Origin: Crotophaga sulcirostris
Taxonomy: Eukaryota > Chordata > Aves > Cuculiformes > Crotophagidae
Reading direction: 5' to 3'
DNA length: 64,000 nucleotides
Assembly: GCA_013397455.1 (NCBI GenBank)
Contig: VYZB01000096.1
Span: forward strand, 1,786,782-1,850,781
Shown here: positions 1 to 10,776 of the stretch, in pieces
Numbering within the stretch: position 1 is the first letter of the stretch
Layout: every line of letters begins with the position of its first letter
Program-made: the position numbers and the translations under genes
Notes under the pieces: generated by a model
Database searches by the model: none
Told to the model about the DNA's origin: nothing
The model's input: the letters and a program-made list of their open reading frames with translations, nothing else

Positions 1-37
1 AGTACCTAAAGTCTAACCATAACCTGTGTTTCTCTAG

Positions 38-106
38 GTTAAATTATAATGACTGGGTTAAGCAATATGAAACACTAGCAGAGATGGTTGTACCACGTTC
101 CAGCAA
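38..106 (+). CDS. ATP6V1C1: ATP6V1C1 exon, first in window
   Basis: The acceptor is TTTCTCTAG before base 38 and the donor is GTAAGT at 107. The exon starts with the last base of a split Lys codon and ends with two bases of a split Asn codon. It encodes [20 protein letters not shown] and SS. The 37 bases to its left are intron. Confidence 0.95.
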
Positions 107-3100
107 GTAAGTTATTAAATGCTAAATTTCATACTTGCAGATCCTATATTTTATGTGTTCATCTGCAGTGACTTTGAATTTTTAAGACTGGTCAAAAACT
201 TGTCAAAATGTCTGGCTTTATAGCTTTATCTAATCAAGAATGATTATGTTGTAGTTGAAGAAAGATTCAAAAGATCTCTAGGGTTAGCAAACTTATCTAA
301 TTTATGTGGGAAGACTAAAAGAATGGAAAAGTTTATCTAGTTCAGGTCAGGCACATTCAAGTTATTGCTTTATAATAGGATTCAGCAACAAATACTAGCT
401 GCTAGCCTGTAAGCTTTATGTATGTATCCAGAGGACTTGAAACAAGGTGCATATACCCTTGGAAAACTGCTGAAGAATGAAGAACTGGAAGCGTAGATGT
501 TTTTCTGGTGTGCAAAGAAATGTAGCTTGTCTCTTGGGCTAACGAAGGTCCTTGGTACTAAGTTGGTGCTTGGTGCTTGTGATGGGCAAGACTGAGGCCA
601 GGATTTAATAGTACTGTTAAGTCACTTTACCTGTCTTGGAACCTCATTGCAAATAAAGTCAACACATAGAACAAAGTATCAATGTGTTGATGATTTTAAT
701 AGAGTGAGGTTTCGATCAGGCAGATCTGATATCAGCTCTATGCCAGTTATAAAATCTGAACTTGCTCTGGCTAACTTCACATTGGAGTTGCATCAACATC
801 AGCCGCATAAGTGGGAAATCTGCTAATGATTATTTAATTACTGGGAAACCATGACCTAGGGGTTGCTGAAGAAGAGATGACTTGCCAAACTGTTGGATGA
901 TGCTTGTATTGAAGACAGTATGGCATTGAGGAACAGTTTAAATCTCCAAGTTTTTTTATTAAAGTGAAGACTCAAAATAAGCAGTGTTGTCTTAACTATA
1001 AAACAACAGTGAATCCAGGGAGTTGTCTTTACAATCTGAAAAACGCTTTTTCTTACCAACATACATCTTTTTAATTCGTAACCTTTTCTATTTTAATTCC
1101 ATTTCCTTTTTCTTTAAAACACTCATTTCTAAGAAGTCTGTAGTCCAAACTTTCCAGTATTAAACAACTTTAGTTCCCTTTTCTGTGAAATAATTTTGAC
1201 TTGATCAAGTATCCAGATATGTGTGAAGTGTTTCAGTGGTGAAGTCTATGAATGAGAAATGGAAACTGCCATCTTTTACAAAGGGAGTAATTAAGAGCAG
1301 TTGCTAAAGTTTCAGTTACTTTCTGTACAAGATGTTTAATTCAGAAACTCATCTCATGCAATTATCTACATTTGTGTTCTTGCCTAGTAGTAATAAAGTA
1401 CAGCATAAGCTACTGTATGTCAGATCTGTGGTGACTTGAATCTTATTAATTCTGACACTTTTTTTTCTCTGTAGTGTACTCTTTGAGGACCAAGATAGTT
1501 ACCTTTGTAATGTCACCTTGTTCAGGAAGGCAGTGGATGACTTCAAACATAAAGCCAGAGAATATAAGTAAGGCTTATTTTGTGTGTGTTCTGTTTCATG
1601 GTTTGAAGGATCTCTAGATAGCCACTTTTGATTTTATTCACTTCCAAATGCAGATTTTTGGTCCGTGACTTCCAGTATAATGAAGAGGAGATGAAAGCAG
1701 ATAAAGAAGAAATGAACAGGCTGTCAACTGACAAGAAGAAACAGTTTGTAAGTCTGTGTAAACTAGTCATTATAGAAACATGAGATATTTAGGACTTGTT
1801 ATTGCTGCCTAACAGTTTAATGAACTTGTGATTCTGAGAAAGCATTACAGTGATGATGTGACATAGTCAGACTGCCACCCAGCTGATCTGCTCAGGGATA
1901 GATGAGTTTCCTGTAGGACAGATACTCCTCACTGTGTTGAACCAAGTACTGGTATTGCAGCCGGTAGCGTATGAAGTTTGAAAATGGGCAAGCAGTTGAA
2001 TTAAATAATCAGATATTACTAAAATAGTCCTTAATATATTTAGACCATGGTAGCTGTACTGAAGAGGCAACAGAAGTCTCATTAAAGTTCTCTTTACTTT
2101 GTATTAAAATACCCTTGAGCCATTATGTACGTAGTGTACTCTGCCTTTAAGTTCTTTATTATCATGGTACAGATATTGAGTATCTACTCAAACATGCTTA
2201 ATGGCCTGAATCTCTTTCTGAACTTTGAATAACAGTTTTTTTCCTCTTCGCTTTCACAGGGGCCTCTGGTTCGGTGGCTGAAGGTTAATTTCAGTGAAGC
2301 TTTCATTGCATGGATTCATGTGAAAGCACTAAGAGTTTTTGTTGAATCTGTTTTAAGGTAATGAGGCAGACCCAAATAATGCTTTTCTTCCTAGACTTTG
2401 TAAGAATTTGTCTAGCTTGGGGTTACCAAACTCGGTCTTCTGGGAAGGAGGCGACAACAAGTAGGGCAGTAAGAACAGTTGATGGGAATAGCTCTTGTTG
2501 CCAGTTTTGCAATATTAGAGATAAATAATTGTGTATCTTGCCCCTTGGATAGTCTTCCCACCAGTCCTTTAGGAATTACAGGTACTCCATATATTGCAGC
2601 AAGGAGTATCTGCTGATTCTTAGCTTGCTTTATGAGCTGCTTCTAAAAAAAGCTTACTGTATCTTATATTTAAGTGGAAAACAAGTAGTTCAGAAGAAAA
2701 AAATATTCAGGCTTTGAGTAATATAGCTTGACATCTTGAAACGTATGATTTTTCTCTAAAACATGCCTTCTAAGAATTTTGTAGTCTAAACTTTTCAGTA
2801 TTAAGCAGTTCAATGTTTTGACTTTCTCTGCTTTTTCCTTCATACCTATCAGGAAATATAGTTACTAAGTTGACTTAAGAACAACTGTAGTTCTGCAGGA
2901 AGGAAGGACCTGGATTTTTAGAGTTGAAGGGACTTCTGCCTTTGTCAGTCAGAAAATGGAAAGCTTTTTTTAACCTTTCTGAGAAGTTATCATAAAGGAA
3001 ACAAAATGAAAGAATCACACTAACTTGCATTCTAGTCTATATCATAACTGCTACAGGTTTATTTTGAAAAGAAACTTGAACAAGGAAGAAAGCTAAACTT

Positions 3101-4880
3101 GCTTTGAATATTGGGAAATGTTTCCACACATCTAGAAAGGAGGATTGAGTAGAGGCTAGATTCTCCACCCAGTGGTATAAGCAAAGTCTTGCACGTAAGC
3201 TAATTTGAATGTTTAAAACTTAGTCTGGTACTTCAGGTAGCTGTGAGAATTGTGCCAAGTACTCAAGAATTTAAAATTATTTTAAAAGCATTTAGACTTC
3301 TGTATTGTTATTTTAAACATGGAGAAGTTCTACTTTATTGATGCCTTATGAATTGTCAAAACTAAATGGTCTTGCAAAAATGAAAATGAGCAGAATTTCC
3401 TCTTCTGTGGTATGGTTCTTTCTCAAAATAAAATTCTGCTTTGAAAGGATAAAAGAAGGCCTATTTCAGCATTTTCATAGTTTTCTGCTTGATTTCCTTA
3501 GGTATGGTTTACCAGTTAACTTCCAGGCAATGCTGCTTCAACCTAATAAGAAAACAATGAAGAAACTGAGGGAGGTTTTGTATGACTTATACAAACACCT
3601 TGACAGCAGTGCGGCAGCTATCATTGATGTAGGTATTTTTGTAACTGCTACTCCCCTTCAGTAATTGTTATTTAAACAATAAAAAAGTGTTGGCTTTATT
3701 GAAAAGCTACACCTCTCCATATTCTCCATTGTTCTCTCACAGTACAGAAAATTGTCTCTTACCTTTCACATTTTTGCAAAACTGATGGTGTTTAAAGTTG
3801 CAATCAATGCATTTGACAAACTATCTAGTATAAAAGTCTCATGTAATTTTTTCTTACTGCATTCTTTCCTACTGCTATTGGAAAGATATCTTATAGAGTC
3901 CATACATATCTGTATCCTCAAAGAATTCAAACAAAGTGAGCTTTGATCTGAAAGTAGGCTTAAGAAACTTAAATGTATTCCATATCTTTTTTGAGCCCAG
4001 AAGGAATACAGAAATTGTCCAGACTTTACATTAGCAGTGACCTTAATACTGAAACTATTTTTTGGGGGGTTGCATTGCTGTCTTTGTTTTTAAGTTGACA
4101 TAGTTGGCCTTCTCTGCTGAAGGTGGCTGAATTGATATCATGATGGAGTCACCCTTTGTCTTCAGGGTTGTCACTTCTATATGTAAAACTGGTTTGCTGG
4201 GAGGATTATTTTACTAGTTCATTTTGTATTGAAAAGCAGTGCTTTTTGTAGTTAAAGATTAACTAAATGTATGCCACACAATGAGTTTAGCTGAATTTAA
4301 AAAGATGAAAAATAATATTTCCTAATATTTAATGTTATGTTTTCCCTAAGTATTTCTACTCCTTTTGGATGAAAGAATGTGAGACAAGGTGAAAATTCAG
4401 GATCCTAAACTTTGTGTAACTTCCTGTAACTCCAGCACCCTATAACGTTCTTTTCATAAATTATCTGTGTTTAGAAGTAGTAAAACATAATTGCAGTACT
4501 TTTCCTTCCATTTAGTGACAGTTTGTGTACTATAGCAACAGATGAGAATTATTAATACAAAACTACTTAGATTTTGAAAAAGTGCTTGTATTTCATCTTG
4601 AAAAGTATGGTTATTTATCTGTGAAAGTTCTAACTTTGTTGCTTGAACAGTCACTTGAACATGAAAATTCAAGCTTGAAGTCTTGCCTGGCCTATTTGTT
4701 TCTAAAATATTTGAATGTTTCATCTACTTCTGAATAGAAGTCTGAATTGTAAGAATATAACTGATTTCAAAACTTTTTTTGCAGGCAACTATGGATATTC
4801 CAGGCTTAAACCTCAGTCAGCAAGAGTACTACCCATACGTGTACTACAAGATCGATTGTAACTTACTGGAGTTCAAGTAA
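38..4880 (+). CDS. ATP6V1C1: V-type proton ATPase subunit C 1, 3' part of the gene (six exons)
   Basis: Coding exons are 38-106, 1475-1567, 1654-1747, 2260-2357, 3502-3628 and 4785-4880; all have AG/GT borders and phases that join without a break. They encode 191 residues, matching about residues 192-382 of the 382-residue vertebrate protein, so the 5' half lies left of the window. Seen in the translation: [57 protein letters not shown] and the C-terminus [17 protein letters not shown], all nearly identical to mammalian C1. Family knowledge: subunit C is a cytosolic V1 protein linking the peripheral stalks to the membrane-bound a subunit, and its release accompanies reversible disassembly of the proton pump. 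The preserved frame and strong conservation argue for a live gene. ATP6V1C2 is the alternative, but C1 fits better by sequence and by the BAALC neighbour. Confidence 0.97.
1109..1170 (+). repeat. Copy 1 of an intronic duplicated segment
   Basis: This segment aligns with 2751-2811, with one single-base indel. Over the best 35 bases (from AAGAAGTCTGTAG) only five positions differ. Both copies lie in ATP6V1C1 introns, on the same strand. This may be an old interspersed repeat or a local duplication. Confidence 0.6.
1475..1567 (+). CDS. ATP6V1C1: ATP6V1C1 exon
   Basis: A pyrimidine-rich acceptor (TTTTTTTTCTCTGTAG) precedes base 1475 and the donor GTAAGG starts at 1568. It encodes [18 protein letters not shown] and then [12 protein letters not shown], with split codons at both ends (Asn and Lys). 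The next exon is only 86 bases downstream. Confidence 0.95.
1654..1747 (+). CDS. ATP6V1C1: ATP6V1C1 exon
   Basis: The acceptor is CCAAATGCAG and the donor GTAAGT. It encodes the charged stretch [20 protein letters not shown] followed by [11 protein letters not shown], one of the most recognisable parts of subunit C. The preceding intron of 86 bases is the shortest seen in this gene. Confidence 0.95.
2260..2357 (+). CDS. ATP6V1C1: ATP6V1C1 exon
   Basis: The acceptor is CTTTCACAG and the donor GTAATG. It encodes [20 protein letters not shown] and [12 protein letters not shown], ending in two bases of the Arg codon completed by the next exon. This is the most conserved block of the family. Confidence 0.96.
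2751..2811 (+). repeat. Copy 2 of an intronic duplicated segment
   Basis: This is the partner of 1109-1170. It reads TTTCTCTAAAACATGCCTTC and then a segment 86 percent identical over 35 bases. It lies in the intron after the exon ending at 2357. Confidence 0.6.
3502..3628 (+). CDS. ATP6V1C1: ATP6V1C1 exon
   Basis: The acceptor is GATTTCCTTAG and the donor GTAGGT. It encodes [20 protein letters not shown] and [20 protein letters not shown], ending ID. An open frame continues upstream of the acceptor to 3338, but that extension is intronic and not conserved. Confidence 0.95.
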
Positions 4881-5390
4881 AAGTTCCCTAACATGACAAT
4901 CTTCTCTGTGTCAGTGTAAACAGAAGTGAGGCTGAAATACAGTGATACGTTTAACACTCTAGTAATCATATGCTTGCTTCTTATGTTAGGTGAATTTAAC
5001 ACAGTGGTCCATCTCTAGATGTTCTCTTTTAAAGAGCAGTGTAGCTGATCTGCTTTTAACCAATTATGTCTGTAAATGTATATTGAGAGAATTGAAGTAT
5101 TTATAAACAGAGTGATTTATTTAAGGAAAAGCTCATTCCTCTTTCATATGATGGTCTGTGTTAATTCCATTTACCATTGTTTATAAAAAACCCTTGTTTA
5201 CAGAAGAATAGTGTAAATGTTCATGGCCATTTTGTTCATTTGATTTAGTAGAGACGATTGTGTTAACGTTGTTGAACAGTGATGTAAAGTATGTAAAATT
5301 GGTATGAAATTGTGCTTTTTGAATGGTTTAACATTACAATTGAAGCACTGTACACACAGGAAAAAATAAACATACCTGTGCAAATGTGTC
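4785..5390 (+). CDS. ATP6V1C1: ATP6V1C1 terminal exon and 3' UTR (coding part 4785-4880)
   Basis: The acceptor is CTTTTTTTGCAG. The coding part gives [20 protein letters not shown], then [11 protein letters not shown] and a TAA stop at 4878-4880. The 3' UTR is AT-rich and runs about 500 bases to a canonical AATAAA at 5365-5370. The exact cleavage site is an estimate, placed 15-25 bases after the signal. Confidence 0.9.
5365..5370 (+). promoter_or_regulatory. ATP6V1C1: Polyadenylation signal of ATP6V1C1
   Basis: This AATAAA lies 485 bases after the stop codon and is followed by a T-rich stretch. It is the only canonical signal noted between the stop and the first downstream CR1. Longer transcripts from other signals cannot be excluded. 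Confidence 0.7.
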
Positions 5391-5763
5391 ACTTTATTCT
5401 ACCACACATAACTGTAGATACTTGTGTCAAAACTAAAGCAATGTATTAAGTCTTAAAACCAATGCCACGCCCTGCAGGCAGTGGTACAGAAATATCATTG
5501 ACTTCAGAACAAATGCTTTTAAGAGATGCAGGTATTTATTTTGCTTTGTGCAGAAATACTTAACTATGTTGTTTGGCCACCAAACCTATGCATGGAAGTT
5601 TTTCATGCCTATATCTTCCTGATTCTAAAGAAAAGATATGAGATGATTCTTGGGAAGATGAGAGTAACCTGGGTTGTTAAGAAGCTAGACTCAATCTGGG
5701 ATTTTTTTATAACTATTTGTTCTTTTCAATCAAATTACTTTATGACATTGAATAATGTGCTAT

Positions 5764-6232
5764 TCATAGAATTATCTGGTTGGAAAAGACCTCAGAGATC
5801 ATAGAGTCCAACCGTACCTGTCCACTTTCTAAACCACACCCCTGAGGAACTCATCTACCCACCTTTTAAACCCCTCCAGGGATGGTGACTCAGCCACCTC
5901 CCTGGGCAGCCTCTGCCAGTGTCTGACCACCCTTTCAGTAAAGAAATTTTTCCTCATGTCCAGTCTGAACCTCCCCTGACACAACTTGCAGCCATTTCCC
6001 CTCGTCCTATCACCTGTCACTTTGGAGAAGAAATCAACACTCACCTTGCTACAACCTCCTTTCAGGCAGTTGTAGGCAGTGATGAGGTCTCCCCTCAGCC
6101 TCCTCTTCTCCAAGATAAACAGCCCCAGTTCCATCAGCCGCTCCTTGTAAGGCTTGTTCTCCAGCCCCCTCACCAGCCTCCTGGCCATTCTCTGGACGTG
6201 CTCCAGCACCTCAATGTCCTTCTTACTAGAAT
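5764..6232 (-). mobile_element. CR1 LINE, 5'-truncated 3' end, minus strand
   Basis: Read on + it opens with the reverse complement of a CR1 3' end (tagaattatctggttggaaa, then agaccTCAGAGATCATAGAG). Within it the minus strand stays open for the last part of the CR1 ORF2 reverse-transcriptase protein. Visible blocks include [40 protein letters not shown] and [17 protein letters not shown]. No reverse-transcriptase core is present, so it is an inactive 5'-truncated copy. The uninterrupted frame suggests it is not among the oldest copies. It sits about 370 bases after the ATP6V1C1 polyadenylation site. Confidence 0.9.
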
Positions 6233-6261
6233 TCCCCATAGAAGAAGGGTGTGTAACTGTT

Positions 6262-6626
6262 GGAACAGGTCCACAGGAGGCCATGAAGATGATCGGAGGA
6301 CTGGAGCACCTCTGCTATGAGGACAGGCTGAGAGTTGCAGTTGTTCAGCCTGGAGAAGAGAAGGCTCCAGGGAGACCTCATAGCAGCCTTCCAGTACCTG
6401 AAGGGGGCCTACAAGAAAGCTGGGGTGGGGCTTTTTACAAGGACAAGTAGTGATAGGATGAGGGGTGACATTTTTAAACTAGAAGAGGGAAGATTTAGAT
6501 TTAGGCCAGGCTGAATGGGGCCTTGAGCAGCCTGGGCTGGTGGGAGGTGTCCCTGCCCATGGCAGGGAGGCTGCAACTGGATGATCTTTAAGGTCTCTTC
6601 CAACCCAAACTGTTCTGTGATTCTTG
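6262..6626 (+). mobile_element. CR1 LINE, 5'-truncated, plus strand, internally deleted
   Basis: The sequence runs from the ORF2 C-terminal region (GATGATCGGAGGACTGGAGC, CTGAGAGTTGCAG, CAGCCTGGAGAAGAGAAGG) to the 3' end (AAGGTCTCTTCCAACCCAAA, then CTGTTCTGTGATTCTTGATG). Around 6500 it jumps from the AGAAGAGGGAAGATTTAGAT segment straight to GGCCAGGCTGAATGGGGCC. The usual intervening CR1 segment (the RHW...LP block seen in the neighbouring copy) is missing. It lies head to head with the minus-strand CR1 at 5764-6232. Confidence 0.88.
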
Positions 6627-7080
6627 ATGCTCACTTGTTTTTTTAGCAGCATCCTTTCTACCATACAGGCAATATTTCAGCTTCCATTTAATGTGTAGAG
6701 AGAGGGATTGTTTGAGTAGCAGTTATCACAGCTATTACAAGTATTCTACTTATCCTAGTTGATAAATATACAGTAAAAACTGCAGTACTTTCTAAAACTG
6801 ACTTGAATTAAGACTGAGACTAGAGGAGACCTCATTTGTCAAAATTAATATTTGAAGTACCATAACCACTGGATATTCTCCTAATTTGGTCCCTAACTGA
6901 ATATACCAGTATTGTGAATCTAAGCAGTATTGAGCTTTCAGCTGCAGAATCTCTAATCGTGGACTAGAAGCACCTTTGAGGAATTTCCTATTTTTGATAA
7001 GCCAACATTGATAGCTCTAGTTATTAAAAGAGAAGGCTAACTTTTGAGTGCAAGAGCTGCATGTGTTATAGTTGAATTAA
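6627..7080. other. Intergenic sequence without recognised features
   Basis: AT-rich unique-looking sequence between the CR1 pair and the LTR-like fragment. I see no exon, long open frame or repeat signature. Confidence 0.5.
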
Positions 7081-7565
7081 GGCAAATAGAGTCCCAATCA
7101 GGTTTACTGAGTATTTATTAAGGTAGGAAAGCAAAAGCAGCGCTGGGCGGCCAGGGAGTCACAGCTCTACTCCGACTCGCAACTTTCACTGGTTGAAACA
7201 GTCCTTTTTATTCCCTCTTGGGACTTTGTTACCACCTTCCAGGGAGGTCTCATATCTTCTTTTCAGGTAGGTGACATTTTCCAGACAATGTCGATATACA
7301 GCTTGCTTCAGGCAGTTTCGGACTACTTTGTTAAAGTTAGCTGCTAAGCATCGTTAAGGGCTCATAGCCTTGCTTTAGATAACATTGTGTCTTTTCTCTG
7401 CAAACAAGATGCCCCCAGACCGGTACTGTTATCTTTATTGCTAAACAGGATGTTTTCAAGTTCAGAGCAGTGAGCTCGTTCTTTTGGTCCACCCCTTTAT
7501 GATTAGCAAATTATCTCCTGTTATTTATCACATATGTAACTACAGATAATGTATTAGGGTTTGAA
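7081..7565 (-). mobile_element. Probable avian retroviral LTR fragment, minus strand
   Basis: On the minus strand an LTR-like 3' portion can be read: a GC-rich block (CGAGTCGGAGTAGAGCTGTG, then CCGCCCAGCGCTGCTTTTGC) leads to AATAAA (complement of TTTATT at 7114-7119) and a short tail. This matches what I recall of avian ERV LTRs. The sequence beyond about 7200 (T-rich, with a GGGACTTTG stretch) could be the rest of the LTR. No clear TG...CA ends or target duplication were found, so the borders are guesses. Confidence 0.4.
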
Positions 7566-8084
7566 GTCCATATTCTAAAAATTACCATGTAAAATTGTAT
7601 TTGCTTCTCGTACTAGTTTTTAGAGATAAAAGGGGAAAGAGTGAGATCAAGTGATCAGCATGCTCCCATGCTCTCATTTCCTTGTAGAAGATAACAGCTG
7701 CTTAATGTGTTGATCAGCTTTTCAAAGTGGAATGGGGTTTCCCCCTTGTCCCCCAGCTCTGCCCCTTCCACTGGCTTTCCTTATCACTACACACAAAGCT
7801 AGTCATCTTGGTTCTGAGCCCACTGTAACTCAAGAGAAACTACTTAGAGGTAAAGAGGGGGTTTTTTTGTCCACTAGAAGCATTTAATCCTACGCCCCTA
7901 ATCACAGAAGGAATCAGGCTAAACTATTGTCTCTGTTCTTTATTTTAGTTCTCCTTTTGACTTGGTTTTTCAAAGCCTTCCTACAAATAAGTGCACTATA
8001 AAGGCTTAGGATTCCAGTAAGTACTGCACAAACTGCTCTGCCATGCTCAAGGTACCTACCGCTTGCTAAATCAGCACTGAAGGA

Positions 8085-8345
8085 GGAGCTGCTGGACAAT
8101 AGAGTGGCACCACCACCCAAGGTGAGGGAAGCAGTTAACATGCTTGAAGGCAGATTTGCTTCTCAGAGGGACATGGCTATGCTGGAGAAATGGGCTGACA
8201 GACACCTCATGAATTTCAGCGAAAGGAAGTCCAGCATTTGTGAGGGAATAACCCTTATGCACCAGTGTAGGCTGGGGACTGACTAGCCAGGAAGCAGCTC
8301 TGCAGCGATGGACCTGGAACTGCTTGCGGAAAACAAGTTGCACTT
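8085..8345 (+). mobile_element. Old CR1 LINE fragment, ORF2 reverse-transcriptase region
   Basis: Decayed CR1-type sequence containing CAGAGGGACATGGCTATGCT, GGAGAAATGGGCTGACAGAC, CCTCATGAATTTCAGCG and ATGCACCAGTGTAGGCTGGG. In frame it gives EKWADRHLMNFSERKSS, a form of the conserved segment after the RT catalytic core. Several substitutions and gaps mark it as older than the copy at 5764. Confidence 0.65.
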
Positions 8346-8655
8346 GGATCAAATGTAAACCATCTCCTCGGGTGTTGTTAGTAATAGGGTACCCATCCTT
8401 CCCCAAGTTTTGGCATTTCTGAGGTCACGTCTGGGCACTGTACAAGAAATGGAGGAAGCCCAGTGGAGGCTATGCAACCTTGTCAGGGGAAGAGAAAGTA
8501 AAGGACAGATGTTACTGGTATTTATAACTGCTCGAGCAGAGGATACAGAGAAGATAAAGCCTTCTGATGTGCCTGAGCACTTCTCAGAGGTGTATGGTGA
8601 TAGGATGAGAGGCAGAGGACAAAAGTTTGAATATGGGAAATTCTCACTAGAGGCC
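8346..8655 (+). other. Possible continuation of the old CR1 fragment
   Basis: Only the end (GGTGATAGGATGAGAGGCAG, then AGGACAAAAGTTTGAATATG) resembles CR1. The first 200 bases are not recognised. An 85-codon open frame lies here (8410-8667), but nothing supports it as a gene. Confidence 0.3.
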
Positions 8656-9295
8656 ATGGTAGGTTGAGCTTGGCTGGCTGCCAGATACCCACCTAGCTGC
8701 TCTCTCTCACCACCCCTATTCAATGGGACAGGGGTGAAAATGAGGTGGGAAAGCTCATGAATTGAGGAAAAGGCAGGGAGATTGCTTACCAATCACTGTC
8801 ATGGGCAAAACATACGTGAAATATTTTTATTGCCATTTAAAATAAATTTGGATAGTGAGAATCCAGAAAAAAAATAAAACACCTTATCCCCCTTCTTTTT
8901 TCTGAGGTTCAGCTTCACTCCTTTATTCCCAACCTCCTTTCTTCTGCCCAGCAGCACAGATAGATGGGGAATGGGGGGTTGCAGTCAGTTCATAATTTAT
9001 GCTTCACCTCCCTTCTTGCACTTTTTCCCTGCTCCCATGGCTGCTTCTAAAGGCTGCAGTCCTTCATGGGTCATCTGCAGGCCACATTTCTTTCAAGGCA
9101 TGTCTGCCTGGTCTGATTTGGGTCCTCCAGAGGCTACAGAGTGGGTATCTGCAGTGACGTGGACCTTTCCATGGGCTGCAGGATGATACCTGCTGCACTG
9201 TGCTCCTCTCTATAGGCTGCAGGAAAGTACCTGCAATGCATTTCCTTTGAGTGATGCATCTAGTCTGGACTTACCTGTGGCTGAAAAGATTCAGG
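8656..9295 (-). mobile_element. Avian endogenous-retrovirus LTR or LTR-adjacent repeat, diverged
   Basis: The + strand reads GCTTGGCTGGCTGCCAGATA then CCCACCTAGCTGCTCTCTCTC; later GAGGTTCAGCTTCACTCCTT, AACCTCCTTTCTTCTGCCCA and GGGGAATGGGGGGTTGCAGT. I recognise this order from a very common avian ERV-family repeat that normally begins TGTGGTGG. Its right part holds degenerate copies of a block around CCATGGGCTGCAGGATGATA and CTATAGGCTGCAGGAAAGTA. Family (ERVL-like) and orientation are from memory and need a repeat search. Confidence 0.55.
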
Positions 9296-10124
9296 ATTGC
9301 TATTTACAAGGAAGGGAAGGTTATAGATGATTAAATGTTAGTGACCAGCCACAGAATAGCAGATGTCTGATACCATTGAGCTTTCCTAGTGGTGAAGAGA
9401 GATATTTTGGATACAAGGAGTGGGCGTTAGTCTGATTTAGATTTGATGTGTAGGGAAAGGTTAGAACCAAAGTCTTCTCTTCATGCAGTTTATTTTATTC
9501 CTGTGGTTCTTAAAGGCTTTCTGGCAAGCAGAACAAGATTCGAACTGTGTAGAAATAGAAAATTTTCATTCTATTTCTGAGAAACCTGCCAGGTGATTAA
9601 GATGGAAAGTAATTTGTGGAAGAAATGAAGAACATAGTTTATTCTGGAATGTGAGGAGTATGGGAATTTAATTTTTATTAAAATAAGTAGCAACAGATGA
9701 TTTATGTCCTAATAGGAAAAGCAGGCATAACTGGATTGTCACAATTTACATGTCTAGTCAAAATCTGAAAAGCCGAGACAGCTACTGCACAGCAGAAGTA
9801 TCTAAACTGACAATGTACTATTATTTTAGTAAATTTAGCACAGATCTTGAAATGCTGGTGGATACCATTTGAAAATGACAAATAAAACTTAGTAATGAAA
9901 TTGTGTCAGAAAGCAATGCTTGCAGTGAGTTCCAGGATCACCAGGATTGGGAGGAGTGGAGAACTGGGCAAAAGAGGAAATGTGGTAGGTAGGAGCTCAT
10001 AGAAGGGCCAGTTAAGTAGATGCAGAAAGGAACTGGTAACTCTAGTGAGTAGGGAGGGGTATGGGGGAGCATAGCTATAGCTGAGGACAGAGTGGGAGAG
10101 AATTTCAGTGAAAACTTAAGGAAA
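9296..10124. other. Intergenic sequence without recognised features
   Basis: Mostly AT-rich sequence; the last 200 bases are purine-rich (GGGAGGGGTATGGGGGAGC). No gene or confident repeat is seen. Confidence 0.45.
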
Positions 10125-10775
10125 ATGAACCACAAGTGAACATGGAAGAAAACAAATATTGCTCTGTCTTGAAGAAGGGCAAGAATGAGGATCTGGGGGA
10201 CTACTCAGTTCAGTCAGCCTCATCTTTATCCCTGGAAGATTATGGAGCAAACTGTATTAAGGACAGGAAGGCGATTAAGGTAGTCAGTGTGGATTTGTGC
10301 CTTGCCAACCTGATAGCCTTCTACAATGAGTTGACTAGCTCATTGGATGAGAAGAGAGCAGTGGGTGTTGCTTATCTTGACTTCAGCAAGGCCTTTGCCA
10401 CTGTCTCCTACAGAATCCTCTTTGAGAAACTGATGAAGTACAGACTACGTCAATGGACAGTGAGGTGGACTGAAAACTAAGGGAACTAATGGGTTCAGAG
10501 GCTTGTGATCAGTGGCCTGTAGTCCATCCAGAGGCCAGTTACTAGTGGTGTACCCCAAGGGTCAATATAGGGGCCAATAGTGGTTGGCGTTTTATTAATG
10601 ACCTGTATGATAGGACAGAGTGCATCTTCAGGAAGTTTGCTGGCGATAGAAAAGTGGGAGGAGTGGCTCATGCACTAGACGGTCCTCGTTCAGAGGTACG
10701 ATGGAGAAATGGGCAGGCAAAAACCTTATTGAGTTCAAAAGAGAGAAAATGTAAAGTCCTGCATCTCTATTTTTC
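10125..10775 (+). mobile_element. CR1-like LINE fragment, reverse-transcriptase domain
   Basis: It encodes a recognisable LINE reverse transcriptase. The segment GVAYLDFSKAFATVSYRILF holds RT motif A, but the invariant second Asp of the motif (FD) is Ala here. It is followed by LMKYRLRQWTVRWTEN and, after a stop at about 10478, by remnants of the GVPQGS block (GGTGTACCCCAAGGGTCAAT) and of the KFADDTK block (AAGTTTGCTGGCGATAG). Stops and the lost aspartates show it is dead. It is 5' and 3' truncated. Confidence 0.75.
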
Positions 10776-10776
10776 A

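Noticed and set aside
3338..3501. Upstream extension of the ATP6V1C1 exon at 3502
   Set aside because: Open frame but intronic: the AG acceptor at 3500-3501 and conserved protein start at YGLPVNFQ.
5829..6284. Minus-strand 151-codon frame as a gene
   Set aside because: It is the C-terminal part of CR1 ORF2 inside a truncated LINE.
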